DNA from: Candidatus Desulfofervidaceae bacterium
GTDB lineage: Bacteria; Desulfobacterota; Desulfofervidia; Desulfofervidales; Desulfofervidaceae
Reading direction: 5' to 3'
DNA: 64,000 nt
Assembly: GCA_027038965.1 (NCBI GenBank)
Contig: JALWFG010000018.1
Span: forward strand, 124,001 to 188,000
The notes below the pieces were generated by a model, which was not told the DNA's origin, searched no databases, and was given only the letters and a program-made list of their open reading frames with translations. Positions 43,758-53,137 of the stretch are shown one piece after another. Position 1 is the stretch's first letter. Every line of letters starts with the position of its first letter. The position numbers were made by a program, and so were the translations under genes.

Positions 43758-45134
43758 TTAATGCTTTACTAGCTGAAAATCTGGATAGGCTGGCGTACCG
43801 TGTTCAATGATATCCACCCCTTCAAGTTCCTCTTCAGGAGAAACTCTAATGCCGTTAAACAATCCCTTAGCAATACTGAAGGTAATCCAACCACATACAA
43901 AGGCCCAGACAAAGCACACCACCGCCGAAATCAATTGGGCAATCAGTTGACCCAGTCCACCACCGTAGAATAATCCTATTACATGAGGGGCAGCGGTGGT
44001 GTAATTGCCATAGGTGCCATCGGCAAAGAGCCCTACGCTGATTACACCCCAAAGTCCATTCAGGCCATGAACTGGAAAGGCACCCACCGGGTCATCAATA
44101 TGGAGTTTGTCAAGCATGATAACACCTAAACAGACCAAGATTCCTGCAATTAAGCCGATTACCACGGCAGCCCAGGCCTCTACCCAAGCACAAGGGGCAG
44201 TGATGGCCACAAGCCCAGCCAAAACCCCGTTTAAGGTCATACCCAAATCCCACTTACCGTGTTTTAATTTCATAAAAATTAAAGCCGATAAGGCAGCTGC
44301 TGCCGCGGCCAGATTGGTATTAACCGCTATCACAGAGATCCTTAATTCATGGGCCGAAAGGGTTGAGCCAGGGTTAAAACCAAACCAGCCAAACCAAAGG
44401 ATAAACACCCCAAGGGCAGCCATGGTCATGCTGTGTCCCAAAATGGGCTTTACATTTCCCTTTTCATCATATTTGCCAATCCTTGGCCCAAGCATCATGG
44501 CCCCCACCAAGGCAATGGTGCCTCCAATAGCATGAACAACACCACTTCCAGCAAAGTCCACTGCACCGATACCAAAGGGAAGCTTAGAAAGCCAGCCACC
44601 ACCCCAGACCCAATGGCCATAAATAGGATAAATAACTAAAGAAACAAGGATACTGTAAAAAAGATACACCGGGAATTTAATTCGTTCTGCTACGCCTCCA
44701 GAGACAATCGTAGCGGCAGTAGCGGCAAACACAACTTCAAACATCCAGATTAAATAAGTGTGAACATCATAGGCATCACCATGCAAAAACCAACCAGTTG
44801 TCCCTAAAATGCCATGCCAATCATTGCCCATCATCAAGGCATAACCAACAGCCCAAAAGGCCAAACTGCCCATAACAAAGTCCATTAAGTTTTTCATCAT
44901 CAAGTTAACCGCATTTTTAGCCCGGCAAAAACCAGACTCTACAAAGGCAAAACCGGCTTGCATAAAAAAGACCAAAAAGGCACACACAAGCACCCACACA
45001 TAATCTACCGGTGCCCCAGCGTCCTTTTTCAAGGTTTCGGCCCCAGTAGGGTCCCCAGCATAGGCCCTATAGGCCATAAAGGCCAATCCCAGCCCCAAGG
45101 CCAAAGAAGTTAACCATCTTTTCTTTTTAAACAT
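43758..45134 (-). CDS. amt: Ammonium transporter
   Basis: The 458-residue Amt/MEP/Rh protein has an apparent signal sequence, then about 11 membrane helices. Motifs are FFMQAGFAFVESGFCRAKNAVN (first helices), DFAGSGVVHAIGGTIALVGA in the middle, FNPGSTLSAH, and HGLNGLWGVISVGLFADG with the pore His. The pair of pore histidines (VVHAIGG and PVHGLNG) is present. It is preceded by glnK, whose product blocks the channel when nitrogen is sufficient, and followed by the porin. Confidence 0.97.
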   Translation of the reverse strand: MFKKKRWLTSLALGLGLAFMAYRAYAGDPTGAETLKKDAGAPVDYVWVLVCAFLVFFMQAGFAFVESGFCRAKNAVNLMMKNLMDFVMGSLAFWAVGYALMMGNDWHGILGTTGWFLHGDAYDVHTYLIWMFEVVFAATAATIVSGGVAERIKFPVYLFYSILVSLVIYPIYGHWVWGGGWLSKLPFGIGAVDFAGSGVVHAIGGTIALVGAMMLGPRIGKYDEKGNVKPILGHSMTMAALGVFILWFGWFGFNPGSTLSAHELRISVIAVNTNLAAAAAALSALIFMKLKHGKWDLGMTLNGVLAGLVAITAPCAWVEAWAAVVIGLIAGILVCLGVIMLDKLHIDDPVGAFPVHGLNGLWGVISVGLFADGTYGNYTTAAPHVIGLFYGGGLGQLIAQLISAVVCFVWAFVCGWITFSIAKGLFNGIRVSPEEELEGVDIIEHGTPAYPDFQLVKH

Positions 45135-45163
45135 TTTCTTACCACCTCCTCTTAACAGTTTTG

Positions 45164-45523
<360 letters not shown>

Positions 45524-45547
45524 TTATTTTCTTTAGGCTCAATACTC

Positions 45548-45564
45548 TACAAAAAGGATGCCAA
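45548..45564 (-). promoter_or_regulatory. Possible sigma-54 promoter of glnK
   Basis: On the minus strand TTGGCAT, five bases, TTGTA resembles the sigma-54 pattern TGGCAC-N5-TTGCA with the GG retained, but GC changed to GT at the -12 element. It would give a leader of about 35 bases. A sigma-54 promoter is the usual one for glnK-amt, but the -12 mismatch leaves it uncertain. Confidence 0.35.
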
Positions 45565-45731
45565 GAAGGTTTGATAATAAAAAGGGTTGAATTTAAGGCA
45601 GGTTATAAAAAAATAGATCGCAACGGAAGACAAAAGACTTTTACAAAATTGTTGTATTTGCCCTTAATGAAATTACAAAATTGTCAAGATGTTAAGATAC
45701 AGCATGGTTGGAATAAAATGGATTTGGAGAC

Positions 45732-46403
45732 CTATAATCGGGGTCTCAATTTATAAAAGAGGAGGGTATGGGTTTCTGTCTCACTACGAAGGCGTAGAAA
45801 TTTTGATTCTACCAAAAAATCTCTTTGAGCGATTTTTTGAAACTCCTTGGGATTCGTTCTTAGATTTTGAACCATATAAACCGTTCCATCACTTTTTAAA
45901 TGCTCTTTAAAGAAAAGGAGTAAGGGTTCCATCAGGTATTTATTATAAAACACCTCAGAGGCTAGAATAAGGTCATATCTTTCGTCTAATTTATCCTTGG
46001 GAAAATCCACCCTTTTTACCTTGACATCTAAATTATTTTTAAGGGCGTTGATTTGAGCAAAGAGTAGGGCATCTCCATGAATATCGCTAAGTGTTACCTG
46101 GTAACCAAAACTGGCCGCAAAGAGACCGGCAACCCCAATTCCTGCCCCTATCTCTAAACAAGTTTTAGTCTCTAGGACCGTGTTTAAGGGTTGTTTAGAA
46201 AGCATATAGGCTAAGAGAACTGAACCTTCCCATATTTTGGCCCAATAAAGGCTGGAGATGCCTTGACCTGAATTTAGACACCTTTCAATCTGTTCCACCA
46301 TATCCTCAATTTGAAGGAAATAAAGCTCTTTATCCCCTATTTTCAAAGGCTCAAAATAGATTTTATATTTTTTTCTTGCCTCCTCTAACAACTTATCAAG
46401 CAT
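45732..46403 (-). CDS. Class I SAM-dependent methyltransferase
   Basis: The 223-residue protein has the SAM-binding motif CLEIGAGIGVAGLFAA (about 82-97), the acidic end of strand two in VTLSDIH and a post-motif ILASEVFYN. The WAKIWEGSVLLAYML segment just before motif I is typical of the protein-lysine methyltransferase (METTL21/ETFB-KMT-like) branch, so the target may be a protein, but that is inference. It follows glgB by four bases, with GAGGAGG, and ends the par operon run. The 220 bases to glnK hold only the sigma-54 candidate. Confidence 0.8.
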   Translation of the reverse strand: MLDKLLEEARKKYKIYFEPLKIGDKELYFLQIEDMVEQIERCLNSGQGISSLYWAKIWEGSVLLAYMLSKQPLNTVLETKTCLEIGAGIGVAGLFAASFGYQVTLSDIHGDALLFAQINALKNNLDVKVKRVDFPKDKLDERYDLILASEVFYNKYLMEPLLLFFKEHLKSDGTVYMVQNLRTNPKEFQKIAQRDFLVESKFLRLRSETETHTLLFYKLRPRL

Positions 46404-46407
46404 ACAT

Positions 46408-48606
46408 TTACCTCCTCAATTTATCGGGTTTAAAAATTAATCCTCCTAAGGGAGGCAAAGTGAGGTTGAGCGAATAGGGAAACCCATGAATAGATACCTC
46501 TTCTGCCTCAACTCTTCCCCAATTGCCTAAATTGGAGCCTCCATAAAAGGAAGAATCGGAATTGAATATCTCTTTATAAATCCTCTTTTCAGGCACCCCA
46601 ATCCGATAATGAAACCTGGGCACCGGAGTCAGGTTCAAAATACAAATAAGATAATCCTCCTCTGCCCTTCGGATATAAGAAAAGACCGAATGATTGCTAT
46701 CATGACAATCTATCCACCTAAATCCCTCTGGCAGGTGGTCCCATTTCCACAAGGCAGGGTTTTTTTGATAGAAGCGGCATAAATCCCTAACAAATTTGTT
46801 AAATTGCTGTCTTTGAAGGTCATCTAAAAGGTGCCAATCGAGACTTGAATTGAAATTCCACTCCCACTCCTGAGCCAATTCACTTCCCATAAAAAGGAGC
46901 TTTTTACCAGGATGGGTGTACATCCAAAACAACAAGGAACGCAAGTTAGCCAGCTTTTGCCACTTATCCCCTGGCATTTTCTGGTAAAGACTACCCTTGC
47001 CATGCACCACTTCATCATGTGATAAAGGCAAAATAAAATTTTCTGTGTAGGCATAAAGCATGGAGAAGGTCATTTCATTATGATGCCATTTGCGAAAGAT
47101 AGGGTCTTTGGAAAAATAAAACAGGGTATCGTGCATCCAACCCATATTCCATTTAAATCCGAATCCTAATCCGCCTAAATAAACAGGCCTCGTAACCCCA
47201 GGCCAGGCCGTAGATTCCTCGGCTACCGTAAAACATCCCGGACATTGAGCATAAATTTCTTTGTTCAATTCCTGCAAAAAGGAAATAGCATCTAAATTCT
47301 CATTGCCTCCATATTTATTGGGCACCCACTGCCCTGGTTTACGGCTATAATCAAGATAAAGCATAGAGGCCACAGCGTCCACTCTAAGCCCATCAATGTG
47401 GTATTCCTTCAGCCAAAAAAGGGCATTCGCAATGAGAAAATTTCGCACTTCATTACGACCAAAGTTAAAAACTAAGGTCCCCCAATCAGGATGTTCCCCC
47501 AATCGTGGGTCGGCATATTCATAAAGGGCCGTGCCATCAAAGAGGCGAAGACTATAATCGTCCTTAGGAAAGTGTCCCGGCACCCAGTCAAGAATAATGC
47601 CTATTCCTGCCTGATGGCACCTATCAACAAAATATCGAAATTCATCGGGATTCCCGTAGCGGCTAGTAGGGGCAAAATACCCACTTACCTGATAGCCCCA
47701 AGAGGCATCGTAGGGATGTTCCATAATTGGCAAAAGCTCAATGTAATTAAAACCAAGATTTTTGACATAAAGGGGCAATTCCTCGGCCAATTGTCGGTAG
47801 CTTAAAAAGTGGCCTTTTGAGTCTCGCTTCCAAGAACCCAGATGAGCTTCATAAATATTGAGGGGTTCTTGATAAGGATTTTTTTTAGCCCTCGCCTCCA
47901 TCCATTTTTGGTCTTGCCAGTTATATTTCCCAAGGTCCCAAACAATGCTCGCCGTCTTTGGCCTTTTTTCCATATAAAAGGCATAGGGGTCCGTTTTAAC
48001 TCGGAGGTAACCCGCTTTGGTCTTAATTTCATACTTGTAAAGCACAGCCTCATTTAAATCAGGAATAAAAATCTCCCAAACACCGCTTTCTCCAAGGACC
48101 CTCATCGGATAAATGCGTCCATCCCAATCGTTGAATTCTCCAATAACACTTACCCTTATGGCATTGGGGGCCCAAACGGCAAAGGACACCCCCCTTATGC
48201 CTTCTAATTCCCGGAGATGAGCCCCAAGTTTTTTGTAGATTTCCCAATGTTTACCTTCCCCAAATAGATATCTGTCCAATTCACCCAAGGTGGGTAAAAA
48301 ACGGTAGGGATCCCTCCTTTCTTGACAAGCCCCGCCCTCAAAATAGAACCTGCACTTATAATCAAAGGGCCATGACTGTTTAACAAAAACCGCAAAGAGC
48401 CCACTGGCATGAATTTTTTTCATTGGATAAACACGGGCATCAACCACAAGCTCAGTTTTGAGGGCCTTAGGATGAAAGGTCCTGATCACAACTCCGTTTT
48501 CTACTGGATGACCACCCAAAACAAAATGAGGGTCATGATGCTCTATTTTAACGATTTTTTCTACATCTTTTTCTGTAAGTCCAGACAAAAGGATATTCTC
48601 TTTCAT
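46408..48606 (-). CDS. glgB: 1,4-alpha-glucan branching enzyme
   Basis: This GH13 enzyme introduces alpha-1,6 branches into glycogen. The 732-residue protein has the CBM48 N-terminal domains, then the catalytic barrel with the nucleophile Asp in GLRVDAVASMLYLDYSR, the acid Glu in FTVAEESTAWPGV and the SHDEVVHGKGSL motif. The length is normal. The start overlaps the yacP stop (ATGA). It suggests the cell stores glycogen, though no glgA or glgC is in this window. Confidence 0.96.
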   Translation of the reverse strand: MKENILLSGLTEKDVEKIVKIEHHDPHFVLGGHPVENGVVIRTFHPKALKTELVVDARVYPMKKIHASGLFAVFVKQSWPFDYKCRFYFEGGACQERRDPYRFLPTLGELDRYLFGEGKHWEIYKKLGAHLRELEGIRGVSFAVWAPNAIRVSVIGEFNDWDGRIYPMRVLGESGVWEIFIPDLNEAVLYKYEIKTKAGYLRVKTDPYAFYMEKRPKTASIVWDLGKYNWQDQKWMEARAKKNPYQEPLNIYEAHLGSWKRDSKGHFLSYRQLAEELPLYVKNLGFNYIELLPIMEHPYDASWGYQVSGYFAPTSRYGNPDEFRYFVDRCHQAGIGIILDWVPGHFPKDDYSLRLFDGTALYEYADPRLGEHPDWGTLVFNFGRNEVRNFLIANALFWLKEYHIDGLRVDAVASMLYLDYSRKPGQWVPNKYGGNENLDAISFLQELNKEIYAQCPGCFTVAEESTAWPGVTRPVYLGGLGFGFKWNMGWMHDTLFYFSKDPIFRKWHHNEMTFSMLYAYTENFILPLSHDEVVHGKGSLYQKMPGDKWQKLANLRSLLFWMYTHPGKKLLFMGSELAQEWEWNFNSSLDWHLLDDLQRQQFNKFVRDLCRFYQKNPALWKWDHLPEGFRWIDCHDSNHSVFSYIRRAEEDYLICILNLTPVPRFHYRIGVPEKRIYKEIFNSDSSFYGGSNLGNWGRVEAEEVSIHGFPYSLNLTLPPLGGLIFKPDKLRR

Positions 48607-49133
48607 AGTTTTTTCAGAATCCTTTGCTTTTTCTTTTTTCGCTTGGATAATCTAAAAGAAGGCCCCTTCTTAGAGGGTGCTATGTGTCGCTCGGCATATT
48701 CCTCTTCCTCCGCTCCCTTTAAATCCATATAATAGGCCATTTCAAGCTTGGCCAAAAATTCTTCAGCCTCGATGCTGACTGCCTGACATCTCTCGGCAAA
48801 ATTTACAATTTCCCTGTCAGAGGTAACTACAACAAGATTGGGGTCTCTCTGAACCATCCGTTTAATCACGTCGTCCGCCTTTTCTCCCAGGCCTGAATAG
48901 ACAACGTTAATTCCCTTTACCCTCTCTTTCTGAGTAGAGAGATGGAACGAGCGCTCCCCATCAAAAACAACCGTAATTTTAATTTGCTTCGCCTCTAGCC
49001 TGCGTTTAAGACATCTATAAATTTCTAAATATTCAATAAGCACCTGTCGGCCCATCTCAAGGTCTTCGGCCTCCGCAGCCCTGAAAACAGGCGAACGCCT
49101 AATCAAATTATAACCATCAATAACCAAATGCAT
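48603..49133 (-). CDS. YacP-like NYN-domain protein (putative RNA nuclease)
   Basis: The 176-residue protein has the PIN-like NYN fold: the acidic strand LVIDGYNLIRRSP at the N-terminus, VVFDGERSFH and ADDVIKRMVQRDPNLVVVTSDREI, all with the conserved aspartates. The family includes B. subtilis YacP/Rae1, which cuts ribosome-bound mRNA. A basic C-terminal tail (KRKKKKQRILKKL) fits RNA binding. It is tightly linked to parB upstream (TAATG) and glgB downstream. Confidence 0.87.
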   Translation of the reverse strand: MHLVIDGYNLIRRSPVFRAAEAEDLEMGRQVLIEYLEIYRCLKRRLEAKQIKITVVFDGERSFHLSTQKERVKGINVVYSGLGEKADDVIKRMVQRDPNLVVVTSDREIVNFAERCQAVSIEAEEFLAKLEMAYYMDLKGAEEEEYAERHIAPSKKGPSFRLSKRKKKKQRILKKL

Positions 49134-50002
49134 TATCCCAAAATCTTTTCTACAATTTCATTGAGTTCTTGTTCAGAACTAAAGGCAATTTGAAGCACGC
49201 CTCCCCTTTTTTTGGGTATAATTTTCACCCTCTTTTCAAGGGCCCCAGTAAGCCTTTCTTCAAATTCAGCATAAATATCCATCCGCTTTGCTTCTAACGT
49301 AGAAGACCTACCTTCTTTAAAACCAACCCTTTTTAGCCCTTGAACCCGTTTTTCTATATCCCGTACGGTAAGCTTCTTATGAATGATTTCGTCCCTCAAA
49401 GCAAGTTGCTGTTCTAGAGGCAGATTTAATAAGGCCTTGGCATGTCCCACACTTATCCGACCTTCTCTCAAATCCTCCTTAATGGTGGACGGTAACTTGC
49501 GAAGGCGTAAAATATTAGCTATAGTGGCCCTATCTTTTCCCACCCGTTTGGCAACTTCCTCCTGGGTAAGTCCGAATTCACTTATAAGGCGATAATAGGC
49601 CTCGGCCTCTTCTATCGGAGAAAGGTCTTGCCTCTGGATATTCTCTATTAAGGCCATTTCCAGACGCTCGGTTTCTCCTATCTCTCTTTTTACAATTACA
49701 GGAACTTCCTTCAATCCCGCTACTTTAGCCGCTTCAAGTCGTCTTTCCCCTGCAATAAGTTCATATCCATCCTCTAAGGGCGTTACAATAAGCGGTTGAA
49801 TAATGCCCTTTTCCCTTATAGAGGCCACTAGCTCTTTAAAAGAATTATCGTAAGGATCGATCTGAAACCTTGGTTGATATCGATTGGGTTGAATTTTGTG
49901 GATAGGACACCTAAAAAAGGTTTGGTCTGCTTCTAATTCTGGGGAACTTTCTTCTGAAAAAAGGGCATCTAATCCTCTCCCAAGGCCTGTTTTTTTTGCC
50001 AT
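49133..50002 (-). CDS. parB: Chromosome-partitioning protein ParB
   Basis: ParB is a CTP-dependent clamp that loads at parS sites. The 289-residue protein has the N-terminal CTPase domain (NRYQPRFQIDPY, GIIQPLIVTPL, the GERRLEAAK motif), the DNA-binding HTH (SEFGLTQEEVAKRVGKDRATIANILRL) and a C-terminal dimerisation segment. It starts two bases after parA. A parS-like palindrome lies about 8 kb away at 58639-58654. Confidence 0.96.
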   Translation of the reverse strand: MAKKTGLGRGLDALFSEESSPELEADQTFFRCPIHKIQPNRYQPRFQIDPYDNSFKELVASIREKGIIQPLIVTPLEDGYELIAGERRLEAAKVAGLKEVPVIVKREIGETERLEMALIENIQRQDLSPIEEAEAYYRLISEFGLTQEEVAKRVGKDRATIANILRLRKLPSTIKEDLREGRISVGHAKALLNLPLEQQLALRDEIIHKKLTVRDIEKRVQGLKRVGFKEGRSSTLEAKRMDIYAEFEERLTGALEKRVKIIPKKRGGVLQIAFSSEQELNEIVEKILG

Positions 50003-50004
50003 GA

Positions 50005-50763
50005 TTAACTCCTAACCTTTTTCAAAAATTCAAGGGCCAAATTGCGATAAGACTGGGCCCCTTTACATTTTTCATCATATAAAAAAATGGGGATTCCGTA
50101 ACTAGGGGCCTCACTCAAACGCACATTGCGTGGAATGATTGTTTTGTAAGTATAATTCTCAAAATGCCTTCTTACTTCCTTTTCTATTTGGAAGGAAAGA
50201 CTATTCCTTCTATCAAACATGGTAAGAACAAAACCTTCTATTTTTAAAAGAGGATTCGTTCTTTGCTTTATTAACTTTATTGTCTTTAAAAGCTGAGCTA
50301 GTCCTTCTAGGGCATAATATTCACATTGGATGGGGATTAAAACGCTGTCTGCGGCCGTAAGGGCATTTATGGTCAAAAGTCCCAAGGACGGAGGACAGTC
50401 CAAAAAAATATAATCATATTTGGGAACTAGGGTAGCAATACAAGATTTAATTTGATGCTCTTTCTTTGGCATGGAGGCCAATTCTACTTCAATACCACTC
50501 AAATCAGGTTGAGAGCAAAGGCAATCCAAACCTTCAATCGGAGAGGATTTAATAACCTCTAAAGCAGAAACTTTACCAGTCAACACATCATAAAAACTGG
50601 GATTAACTCTAACGCCCAGTCCACTGCTGGCATTTCCCTGAGGGTCGCAATCTATAATAAGGACATTCTTCTTAAATAAGGCTAGGGCTGCAGCTAAATT
50701 GATGGCTGTAGTTGTCTTTCCAACCCCTCCCTTTTGGTTGGTAATTGCAATAACTCTTCCCAT
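50005..50763 (-). CDS. parA: Chromosome-partitioning ATPase ParA/Soj
   Basis: The 252-residue Walker-type ATPase has the deviant Walker A KGGVGKTTTAINLAAALA at the start (about 11-28), IIDCDPQGNASSGLG and DYIFLDCPPSLGLL. With ParB it segregates the origin region. It is a chromosomal type (short, without an N-terminal HTH). The tRNA-Arg terminator lies upstream, so parA begins a new transcript, though I could not identify its promoter with confidence. Confidence 0.96.
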   Translation of the reverse strand: MGRVIAITNQKGGVGKTTTAINLAAALALFKKNVLIIDCDPQGNASSGLGVRVNPSFYDVLTGKVSALEVIKSSPIEGLDCLCSQPDLSGIEVELASMPKKEHQIKSCIATLVPKYDYIFLDCPPSLGLLTINALTAADSVLIPIQCEYYALEGLAQLLKTIKLIKQRTNPLLKIEGFVLTMFDRRNSLSFQIEKEVRRHFENYTYKTIIPRNVRLSEAPSYGIPIFLYDEKCKGAQSYRNLALEFLKKVRS

Positions 50764-50871
50764 GCTTTATCAAATACCACATAAAAATTGTTTCTGCAAT
50801 TAGACTAACACCCCAGACCACAGTTGTTTTTTTAATACTGTCTTTTACTCCTTTGGACACCCCTTTTTTTC

Positions 50872-50914
50872 CGTAAACAAAAAGGCCAGTCAGGAGGTTG
50901 CCCCAACTGGCCTT
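50872..50914 (-). terminator. Terminator after tRNA-Arg
   Basis: On the minus strand AAGGCCAGT and ACTGGCCTT form a nine-pair stem around a loop of about 18 bases, followed by TTTTTGTTT. It ends the tRNA transcript before parA begins. Confidence 0.75.
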
Positions 50915-50931
50915 AATTCTTTGCTCTTTAC

Positions 50932-51008
50932 TGGCGCGCCCGGAGGGATTCGAACCCCCGACCGACGGATTAGAAGTCCGTTGCTCTGTCCTGCTGAGCT
51001 ACGGGCGC
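50932..51008 (-). tRNA. tRNA-Arg (anticodon UCU)
   Basis: A 77-base cloverleaf on the minus strand, with CCA encoded. The acceptor GCGCCCG pairs with CGGGCGC, then come discriminator G and CCA. TA at positions 8-9, D-stem GCTC, the anticodon arm GGACTTCTAATCC with anticodon TCT, and the T-arm GGGGGTTCGAATCCC are all in place. It decodes AGA/AGG, common codons in this A/T-leaning genome. Confidence 0.95.
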
Positions 51009-51016
51009 GCGTTTGC

Positions 51017-51044
51017 ATTATAGCATTTTTTTAATGACTTGCAA
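51017..51044 (-). promoter_or_regulatory. Promoter of tRNA-Arg
   Basis: On the minus strand TTGCAA (51044-51039) and a perfect TATAAT (51022-51017) are 16 bases apart. The -10 box ends eight bases before the first base of the tRNA, so transcription would start at or near position 1 of the 5' leader. Confidence 0.7.
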
Positions 51045-51088
51045 TATCCTGTTTTTTTCTTTAGGATTACATTTTCAAGGAGGAAAAA

Positions 51089-52486
51089 ATGGAAAAGAAG
51101 CAGTCTCTATTAAGGGCATTACCTTCTGTAGATGAATTGCTGAAGGAAAAGGCAATTCTGAATTTGTTGTCTCAAAAACCACGCCAGTTAATCGTAAATA
51201 CTATTCGGACTATATTAGAAAAAGAACGGGAGAAGATCTTAAAAGGAAAGAGTCAAGGGGTTCATAAAGACAATGTTGTCAATCAAGTTGTCAGTGAAGT
51301 TGAACGCAAAGGGAAAAATCAACTCTGCCGAGTAATTAATGCTACAGGGGTTGTGGTTCACACCAATTTGGGGCGTTCTTTGTTGGCTAAAGAGGCCATA
51401 GCCCACATTGTAGAAGTGGCTCAATACTATAATAATCTGGAATATGATTTACAGCAGGGCCGGCGGGGAATGCGATATAGCCATATAGAGGGGCTTTTGT
51501 GCGAATTAACCGGGGCTGAAGCAGCGATGGTGGTTAATAATAATGCTGGAGCTGTTTTTTTGGTGCTCAATACCCTGGCTTATGGCAAAAAGGTCATTAT
51601 TTCAAGGGGGCAATTGATAGAGATCGGGGGATCCTTTCGGATTCCTGATGTCATGACTAGAAGTGGGGCCATTTTGAAAGAGGTTGGCACCACTAATCGG
51701 ACTCATCTTTACGATTACGAAGACGCCATTGATGAAGAAACAGCTATGTTGATGAAGGCCCACACGAGCAATTATAAAATTATTGGATTTACGAAAGAAG
51801 TGCCTCTCAAAGAACTGGTTAATTTGGGTCATCAGTATAAATTGATTGTGTATGAGGATTTGGGAAGTGGAAATTTTATTAATTTCCCTAAATATGGCTT
51901 AGAAAAAGAGCCCACAGTGCCAGAAGTAGTTGCGGCAGGGGTGGATATTGTAAGCTTTAGTGGGGATAAGCTACTTGGAGGCCCTCAGGCAGGAATTATC
52001 CTTGGAAAAGAGGAATATATAGAAAAAATTAAGCGGAACCCCTTAAATCGTGCCTTAAGGATTGATAAATTTACCCTGGCTGCCTTAGAAAGCACCCTCA
52101 AGTTATACCGAGATGAGAAAACGGCCTTAAGAGAAATCCCCACATTAAAATTTATTTTTACACCCCCAGAGGTCTTGCGTCGTCGGGCCAGGCGGTTATG
52201 TCGGCACTTAAAGAAATCTCTGGATAACAAGGAATTTGCCTTGAAGGTTGATGCAGATGTGTCCAAGGTCGGGGGTGGGGCCTTACCAGGTTTGACTTTA
52301 CCTACATATGTGATAAAAATAAAACCCAAGAGGATGTCTGTAGTAAGGTTGGAAAGGGAACTGAGGGCTACCGAACCTCCTTTAATTGGACGTATTGAAG
52401 ATGAGGCCTTATGTCTTGACGTTCGCACCATTCAGGACGAGGAAATAAAACTTGTTCCTGAAATCATTAAAAGGGCGTTAGGGTAA
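51089..52486 (+). CDS. selA: L-seryl-tRNA(Sec) selenium transferase
   Basis: SelA is a PLP enzyme that turns Ser-tRNA(Sec) into Sec-tRNA(Sec) using selenophosphate. The 465-residue protein has the family N-terminal domain (RALPSVDELL), VVVHTNLGRS, ELTGAEAAMVVNNNAGAV and the PLP Lys in FSGDKLLGGPQAG. With SelB at 54889 it shows that this organism makes selenoproteins, usually formate dehydrogenases or hydrogenases in such bacteria; none is in this window. AAGGAGG precedes the ATG. Confidence 0.97.
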   Translation: MEKKQSLLRALPSVDELLKEKAILNLLSQKPRQLIVNTIRTILEKEREKILKGKSQGVHKDNVVNQVVSEVERKGKNQLCRVINATGVVVHTNLGRSLLAKEAIAHIVEVAQYYNNLEYDLQQGRRGMRYSHIEGLLCELTGAEAAMVVNNNAGAVFLVLNTLAYGKKVIISRGQLIEIGGSFRIPDVMTRSGAILKEVGTTNRTHLYDYEDAIDEETAMLMKAHTSNYKIIGFTKEVPLKELVNLGHQYKLIVYEDLGSGNFINFPKYGLEKEPTVPEVVAAGVDIVSFSGDKLLGGPQAGIILGKEEYIEKIKRNPLNRALRIDKFTLAALESTLKLYRDEKTALREIPTLKFIFTPPEVLRRRARRLCRHLKKSLDNKEFALKVDADVSKVGGGALPGLTLPTYVIKIKPKRMSVVRLERELRATEPPLIGRIEDEALCLDVRTIQDEEIKLVPEIIKRALG

Positions 52487-52487
52487 A

Positions 52488-52877
52488 ATGGAGAAGAGCA
52501 TAAAAAGGCATATTCAGGCTATTTTAAAGGATTTACCTTCTGGCTTTCGTAGTGAGAGGACTATAGAAGAAACAATTAAATGTGCCCTTTTTGATTGGAT
52601 AAAAAGTCAAGGTTTGCTCCCTGTGCCCTCTTATCGTCCACCCCGCCGTCAAGAAGAACCCCTTGCTCTGGTGGCTTTGGATCAGGAAAGAAACATCCTT
52701 TATGCCTTTGCCGTTGCCCCTGTCATCACTTTAGGGGCCATGAAGACGTTTAAAATCGTAGAGGCAAAAGAAAAATATTTTATTACCTATTCTCAAATGG
52801 CTAAAAAGGTGGAAGAAAGTAGATTTTTCCTTACTCCAGACGTAATTCATTTGCATGTAGGTAGAGACATCAGCTAG
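52488..52877 (+). CDS. Unknown protein coupled to selA
   Basis: The 129-residue protein begins one base after the selA stop, so it is translationally coupled. There is no signal peptide or membrane helix. A helical N-terminus (IKRHIQAILKDLPSG) and then strand-rich parts (PLALVALDQERNILYAFAVAP, KTFKIVEAKEKYFITYSQMA) suggest a small alpha/beta enzyme or RNA-binding protein. I do not recognise the family. Its place next to selA hints at selenium metabolism, but no residue pattern supports that. Confidence 0.65.
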   Translation: MEKSIKRHIQAILKDLPSGFRSERTIEETIKCALFDWIKSQGLLPVPSYRPPRRQEEPLALVALDQERNILYAFAVAPVITLGAMKTFKIVEAKEKYFITYSQMAKKVEESRFFLTPDVIHLHVGRDIS

Positions 52878-53137
52878 GGGTAAATAAGGCAATGTCGCTG
52901 GGTTTAAGTTAATCATTGTTTTTTTGACCGCCGGACACAGCACTGGATAGACGTAACTGTTATAAGTCCTTAGTTGGCTTTTTTCTTCTTTCAGGCAGGT
53001 TTTCCTAACAAGCGATAAAACGGCTGACGAAACGATTCAAAAAGTCAAAGAATTTGTAACTGTCTGTCCTGCCCTCAAGAGGCAGGATACAAGGCTTTTA
53101 AGTTATGGTGCGGAATTTGTAGGGGGCGTAACATCAG
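52878..53137. other. Gene-free stretch between convergent genes, with a hairpin
   Basis: No gene or RNA gene is seen. CCTGCC...GGCAGG at about 53068-53088 forms a hairpin without a T-run. The plus-strand frame from about 52977 to 53153 is open and reads like protein near its end (SDKTADETIQKVKEFV), but it has no start codon with a ribosome site. It may be a decayed gene end; I cannot name it. Confidence 0.3.

Noticed and set aside
50672-50860. A 62-codon minus-strand frame upstream of parA with a hydrophobic middle
   Set aside because: It has only a GTG start with no ribosome site and overlaps parA by 92 bases, so its second half is a parA shadow.
50764-51088. Search for tRNA-Sec and other RNA genes near selA and selB
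   Set aside because: Only tRNA-Arg was found; no long-variable-arm tRNA with a TCA anticodon is in this gap, in 52878-53137 or in 54679-54888.
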